NCBI GenBank assembly: GCA_038501625.1
Contig: JAZAYU010000011.1
Location: 12,284,849-12,348,848, forward strand
Length of the DNA stretch: 64,000 nucleotides
Origin: Corbicula japonica
Taxonomy: Eukaryota > Mollusca > Bivalvia > Venerida > Cyrenidae
Direction of reading: 5' to 3'
The position numbers and the translations under genes were made by a program. Shown here one piece after another: positions 59,111-64,000 of the stretch (positions are counted from its first letter, which is position 1; every line of letters starts with the position of its first letter). The notes under the pieces were generated by a model. It saw only the letters and a list, made by a program, of their open reading frames with translations. It made no database searches and had not been told where the DNA came from.

Positions 59111-59615
59111 GTTATCCCATTTTCGTTCATTGAATTTTATTCTGACAAAGTACACGAGGACGGTCTAAGTTTTCAACTCAACACCCAACTACTAAGTTTA
59201 TGGAAATAAGCTGATTTTCAGTCCCTCTGGTTATACACAAGGTTAATGTGTCTAGTCAACAAAGCAGACGACGTTTAATATGTTTACTATCACGTTCCAA
59301 TGTTGGTTTACTGACATTAGAACAGTGAATAAAAGAGAACATAATCATGTATTACTTACAAACGGGCGTATTCAAACTGATACAGGTATGAAATATTCGA
59401 ACGTACACAAGAATGTTAAACCATGTGTCAATGGCGAATGTTCATAGTTGAACTGATTTTGAATATAAGAACTTTTAACCATTCGCAGCCCGTTTTCAAT
59501 CTATTTCAATAAATTCAACTTACAGCGTATATAAAAGTTTACTCATGTGCTTGGACATGTTTATTGGACATGATTAGTGCTTCATTGTCTCGTTCCAAAA
59601 CGCAGTGGCTATCGC
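59111..59615. other. Anonymous AT-rich stretch
   Basis: Nothing recognisable. Confidence 0.5.
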
Positions 59616-59617
59616 AT

Positions 59618-59844
59618 TGAGGGTTCCATGTTCACCGCCATATGCATACTATCGTTTGGGATGGATCCAAAATGTACTGTTTATTGGTGTTAATATTGAG
59701 TTGCGTTCAACCCGGGGTAGGCGGCGTGGGCAGTTATATGCATTCCATAACTGGCCATGAACAGGCTCAATCAAACCGAGCCTGCAATATTTTCATATTT
59801 GTCGTGTTCAGTGGCTTTAAAAGTTCCATTTTCATCTATTGCTA
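59618..59844 (+). repeat. Double-hairpin dispersed repeat, plus orientation
   Basis: Matches 8,015-8,241 including about 20 bp upstream of the 206-bp unit ('gttccatgttcaccgcc'), then 'caacccggggtaggcggcg' and 'caggctcaatcaaaccgagc'. This upstream match shows the family is longer than 206 bp. Confidence 0.8.
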
Positions 59845-59849
59845 TTGCT

Positions 59850-61760
59850 TTTTACACTTTGTCTAGCATATCAAGATATGTAGCTCTAAGGTTGATGTTA
59901 TTGTTTGATTTGTATTTGTTTATTATGAAAACAGTGACTTTTTGTTTTGGGCATTGCTTTTTATATGGTAGAATACTTAATTAATTCCATAGGCTTAATT
60001 AAATGAAATAGGTAAATATAACATATTACTGTTACTTGATATCATTTGCAAAATCCCCAATAATTACCTTATTCTTTCTAATGTTCTAATACAATTCTTC
60101 TTCTCAAATAGTTCATCGTTAAACCTGTAAAGGACTGTGTCCAGTAAAAGTAACATCCAGAAACTGATTTTAACACGTTGCTCCTAGTAGTCTCTGTCTG
60201 GCCTAAATTGGTGACAAAGAGAATCTATCATTGGTATAAGAATGAAACACTCCAAAAAATAGCATTTACAGACTCATACCACGACAAACACTTCCGATGT
60301 TCCAGCAACCCACTGTATCTTTTCCAACTGATTTTTTTAGCAAAATCATGATAAAACAAAAAATAAACAACTTGCTCTGTTTGCAAAAGGTAAACATTCG
60401 TTTAATTACGTCACATAATATACTTAGATGTCGTAGTTATTAATAACTATCGCTCAATTAATACGGTGCGAAATAATACGAAAGTACGCTAGCACGCGGC
60501 CATGCGAGATAAGGAAATCTCACATGGCTAAAAATAGAGATTTTCTGTCTAGTAAGCGAGAAATTATATTTTGTAATGCCTAAACGTACGATGATAAAGT
60601 GAGATCGGGTCGAACATGAACATAAAAATAAGGTTTTTCCACAACTAACATATGAAAAATAAATGACAAAGGAGTGACATTAACGTTGCAAAGATCGTCT
60701 AACAAAATCACCGTACTTGAAATTATTGATTTAATCTATTTCAAAGCAAGTCCGACCTTTTGATGGTGGCTGATTTATGTCTTTCGAATTTGCATCGTGA
60801 AAAGTGGAAAATACGAAAGAACGACAAAAAACTACTATGTATGGTTTCGTGCTGGCGGTAAAAAAATGTCATACTGAAATATCGGGAAATAATTTATAAA
60901 AAAAACAAGTCTTGGAATTACCGAAACGACGAATTATATTTGCCAACCAGCTATCACAAAAGCACTTCAACGAAACCATTTTCACTCTTTCGCGATTCAT
61001 ATTTAGCCAAGCAAAACCGCCAACACATAATCATACGAAAAAATGCAAAACCTTAAAATAAACAAACTAAAAATATGGTGTCAGTTATGCATAAACCACC
61101 AATAAAGTCAAACAAAAATGAATCCGTTGCACAATTCCTTTGGCAGGAGGAGTGAAGAAGTTTATAACAGTTTTAGATACATCACACAAGCAAAATGTAG
61201 TGCTTGATCGATGGCAAATACATGTATATAAAATTGACATACTGTTTTAAACATCAACACGACTGAAATAAATATATTGGGAACCTACCATAGATAACTA
61301 AATCAAACAGACATTAAAGAGATAATAGGACACCATACATGTTGATAAAATGACATACTGACCTAAAACAAAGAAAATGAACTAAAACAATATTAACACT
61401 AACAATAATATCAGCTAAAAAATTAGCTTAGCGCTTACAGTTGATCGTTTTTAGGTAAATGATGTTTCTATATAAAAAGACAATTTATTTTCAGGACACT
61501 CACACTACCGGTTTGCTTCGCTTCACAGCTAACGTGCTAGATAAGTCTTTTAAATGGAAAGATATTTGTCAGCGGACACAAATTTAAGAAACGCATCGCC
61601 TTCATAAAGAATTGAGAGTCAACTCTTGCAAAATTAAATGTCGAATTTAAGAGCATCCATAAGAAAATCAGAGAGCCCTACACATTGTGGTAGTCAGCAG
61701 ACAGACTCTTGTCTTTGTTACTTCTTGAGTAGAGACGGTTAAGCTTATAAAAAAGTGAAG
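59850..61760. other. Anonymous AT-rich stretch
   Basis: About 1.9 kb without a supported ORF, tandem repeat or inverted-ended element. Confidence 0.5.
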
Positions 61761-61762
61761 TA

Positions 61763-62042
61763 TGCATATCAGGAATCGCCTCACTCACAAAACACAGCCT
61801 CCCCACGCAGCGAAAAAGAAGGGAGAAAAGAGAGCATGTCGTTATGTCAATTCGAAAAAGACGCCACAAACAATTAACGTCACAGAGAACCAATAGGGTT
61901 ACCGCCTTGGAACGGTCAGTGGCAAATCAAATTGTCACTGGTGGTTTAAACCAGGTTCTAGGGCGCACCAACCTCAAACTTGCCCCAACAGGTTCTCATG
62001 TCAACAAACAAGTACATGTTGTCTTGGTGAAATAACTCCAAC
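61763..62042 (-). pseudogene. 3' fragment of the RT-like retroelement
   Basis: Matches 1,362-1,650 of unit 1 ('catatcaggaatcgcc.cactc', 'cagcctccccacgcagcg', 'taaaccaggttctaggg'). On the minus strand it reads 'LLFRCVGRLCFVSEAIPD'. It stops near the equivalent of 1,650, so it is a strongly 5'-truncated copy, and it shows where the element's 3' side begins. Confidence 0.65.
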
Positions 62043-62049
62043 TCAGGTT

Positions 62050-62130
62050 TCAAATATTGAATTTATTATTGATTTTAATTATTATTAATTATAATTATTA
62101 ATTGTTATTATTGATTTTTTACTTTTTATT
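62050..62130. repeat. AT low-complexity run
   Basis: Mixed 'attatt', 'aattat' and 'tttt' simple sequence. Confidence 0.8.
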
Positions 62131-62660
62131 TTAATTTCTCAGGTGGAGAAATTGCCATTAAGCATGTTTTGAAAAGATGGTGTTTAAAAGACCATGCCGA
62201 GGGTAATGCTTTTTTCGGCGTTAGGTGTCTAAGCTCACTTTTGACCTAGTTTTTCGACCAATGAAATGTTGTAAATAATACTCGTATTCTCTTATTATGC
62301 AGAGGGAAAATGAAATAAACTATTTCGATTGGTAGCTATTTACACCAGAGAGGTATCTAGCAGGGTGGAGAGGTATCTAGTGGGATTTTTATTATTATGC
62401 AGCGGAAAATCAAATAAATTAATTGGATTGGTTGTTAGTGGGTTTTCTATTGGAGGAAAAACATATTTACGATTTAAGTAACCAGTTAAGTCAATATTGA
62501 TGGCTTAAATACAATATTATATGGAATATTATTGGGTGTCAGGTAAACACCTGCATACAATACACAGTGTAAAACGAAAGAGAAGTGTAGATATTCCTAG
62601 TTCTTACTGGTTCCTTTCTAGTTCCTTTGATACTGATTGTTAATTTCAAGTTAGTAAGAG
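62131..62660. other. Anonymous stretch
   Basis: Contains two copies of 'gagaggtatctag' (about 62,350 and 62,369) and a repeated 'tattatgcag.ggaaaat' phrase (62,295 and 62,394). No gene. Confidence 0.5.
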
Positions 62661-62663
62661 AAG

Positions 62664-62738
62664 TTCATTTTAGTGTAGTGGATAACACTCTCGCCTTTCA
62701 AGAGGAGGCCCCGGGTTCAATACTCAGGACGGACACTT
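62664..62738 (+). pseudogene. tRNA-Glu-like sequence (TTC loop), decayed or SINE-type
   Basis: 'TAGTGTAGTGGATAACAC' resembles a D-arm with A box, 'CTTTCAA' would be an anticodon loop with TTC, and 'CCCGGGTTCAATAC' resembles the T-arm with B box. A T-run (62,737-62,743) follows like a polymerase III terminator. The acceptor stem does not pair ('ttcattt' against 'gacggac') and the T-stem has a mismatch, so a working tRNA is unlikely. It may be a tRNA pseudogene or the head of a SINE. Confidence 0.45.
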
Positions 62739-62744
62739 TTTTTA

Positions 62745-63420
62745 AAGTTAATATACGTAAAAGTTGGTAGATTTCGCTCTTGTAACAGGCTGTTATTATT
62801 TATATTTATTAAATTTCAAGGACATTTATTCATCTTGAATTCTCACTCTACACGAGGTATTTTATTGAAACTGAATATTTTGCTCCTTTAATCGACTTGT
62901 TATCACTGAATGAAATTTTTGCAACAGCTTCACTATTTTTTTTGAAAGACACTTTCAATAAATTTATGAGTTGTCATGATTCGGTCGCTTAATCTCTAAG
63001 TCATACTAAGAAGGCAGGGAGGGTTCGTCAACAGCTATAACAAATAAAATAAAATAACTAAACTGTGTCTGCTTTGCCTCTCTGTATTTCTTTCTTTCTT
63101 ATATACATGTATATACAAATCTTTTCCATCAACGCCGTTTATCTTTTTTTAAAGATATTTCTTGTTTCTAATTGGAAAATAACAAATAATTGACACTCGC
63201 ATTCTTTATAAGAGATACATAGCACCACCTCGACCTCGGTTTAAAAAACGAACAGGTTACTGCGAATGACTTTTGCACATTGAGCACTTCACTTTCTCAA
63301 GATAAATAAAAGACAAGGTCACCAGTCTCCTTGGAAAAAAAACTTGCAAGAGAAAATAAAACAATTATCGCTTGTAATGAATATACAGGGTTGTTTTACA
63401 GATGTGTATAAACTATACTT
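62745..63420. other. Anonymous AT-rich stretch
   Basis: Nothing recognisable. Confidence 0.5.
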
Positions 63421-63429
63421 TAAGTTATT

Positions 63430-63590
63430 CTGAAGACAATAGACAGGAAAATGAACTTTAAAAGCCACCAAAAAACACGACCGCAAAATATACGACTCGG
63501 TTTAATTGAACCTTTTCGAACAGAAATAGGAATGCATATTATTGTTTACTAGTCCCGAATTGAGTGCAACCCATTTTTACAAATAAAACA
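63430..63590 (-). repeat. Double-hairpin dispersed repeat, minus orientation, decayed
   Basis: Recognised by order: 'aaaatgaactttaaaagcca', 'cacgaccgcaaaatat', 'cggtttaattgaacc', 'ggaatgcatattattg', 'cccgaattgagtgcaaccc'. Many substitutions. Confidence 0.55.
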
Positions 63591-64000
63591 TCAATAAAGA
63601 TCGAATTACTTTCTTATGTTAGATTTCGTACCTGTAAAAAAAGTAACAGACATCCATGTCGACTCTCATTGTGGACACCTTATTGCTTTTCGGTACATCT
63701 TGTATGTTTTCAATTCTTGGTACATAACATATACCCAGATAAATAAAATCTTAATAATTGTAATAGTGGATTTGTAACCACTAAAAGATAATGTTAAAAC
63801 AGCTGATTTTAATTTAATATTGTAAATTGCCATCTTTTGATGGTGATGTTCCATCATCTTACAAGGTTAATATTTTAAAGCTTTTTGCTTGTCTTGAGCT
63901 TTTAACTGTGTTGAAGATTTCAATGAAAGCAATATTTGCACAACAAGTGAACATTCGTAACATTGTTCGCACAAAAAATGCAAGTTTTTTCGACGATTTC
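63591..64000. other. Anonymous end of window
   Basis: AT-rich with overlapping short ORFs on both strands; no supported gene. Confidence 0.5.

Overview
This is a eukaryotic, AT-rich, gene-poor window that is almost wholly repeats. I think it comes from a bivalve mollusc. The basis is recalled resemblance: arrays containing 'aaggtcaaggtcact' and 'gttatgcccctttttcac', ATGCCCCC-ended composite elements with terminal hairpins, and a non-LTR retrotransposon with a PHD finger and a 2A-like NPGP motif. The species cannot be fixed from the sequence alone. No complete multi-exon host gene is visible. The only host-gene candidates are a single-exon ORF for a possible secreted protein (25,523-25,888) and one possible first coding exon with a good splice donor (26,459-26,737).

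Layout. Positions 1-11,180 and 11,181-23,932 are two head-to-tail copies of an 11-13 kb non-coding duplicon. A third copy starts at 23,933, is interrupted at about 25,340, resumes at about 35,655 and runs to about 40,083. Each unit carries three dispersed hairpin elements of about 125 bp. Units 1 and 2 also carry a minus-strand reverse-transcriptase-like retroelement fragment that unit 3 lacks. The units differ by clear insertions: an 859-bp element with two identical 206-bp ends in unit 1 (7,382-8,240), a 2.3-kb tandem-repeat composite element in unit 2 (19,494-21,780), and a block of about 10.3 kb in unit 3. A long palindrome (6,795-7,163) has decayed differently in each unit.

The 25,340-35,655 block holds the two host-gene candidates, a short ATGCCCCC-ended element, an array of about 670-bp repeats rich in 'taactatggtta', and a broken CR1-like LINE (about 31,970-35,625). 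The LINE shows a 2A-like motif, PHD finger, APE endonuclease, reverse transcriptase and a Cys-rich C-terminus.

From 40,165 to 46,642 there is a nest. A TA-flanked element with inverted ends has been entered by an internally deleted mariner (40,583-41,602) and by a nearly full-length 4.2-kb I-group-like LINE (42,136-46,364) with a perfect 12-bp target-site duplication. A 31-bp minisatellite follows (46,751-46,935). Next is a plus-strand copy of the RT-like element (47,409-50,033), itself split by a 1.67-kb element with 10-bp inverted ends.

From 50,100 to the end the DNA is mostly anonymous. It holds dispersed double-hairpin repeats, a second tandem-repeat composite element with 12-bp inverted ends (57,124-58,809), a 3' fragment of the RT-like element (61,763-62,042) and a decayed tRNA-like sequence (62,664-62,738).

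The window is best read as a record of layered transposition, tandem duplication and palindrome-linked rearrangement rather than a set of cooperating genes.
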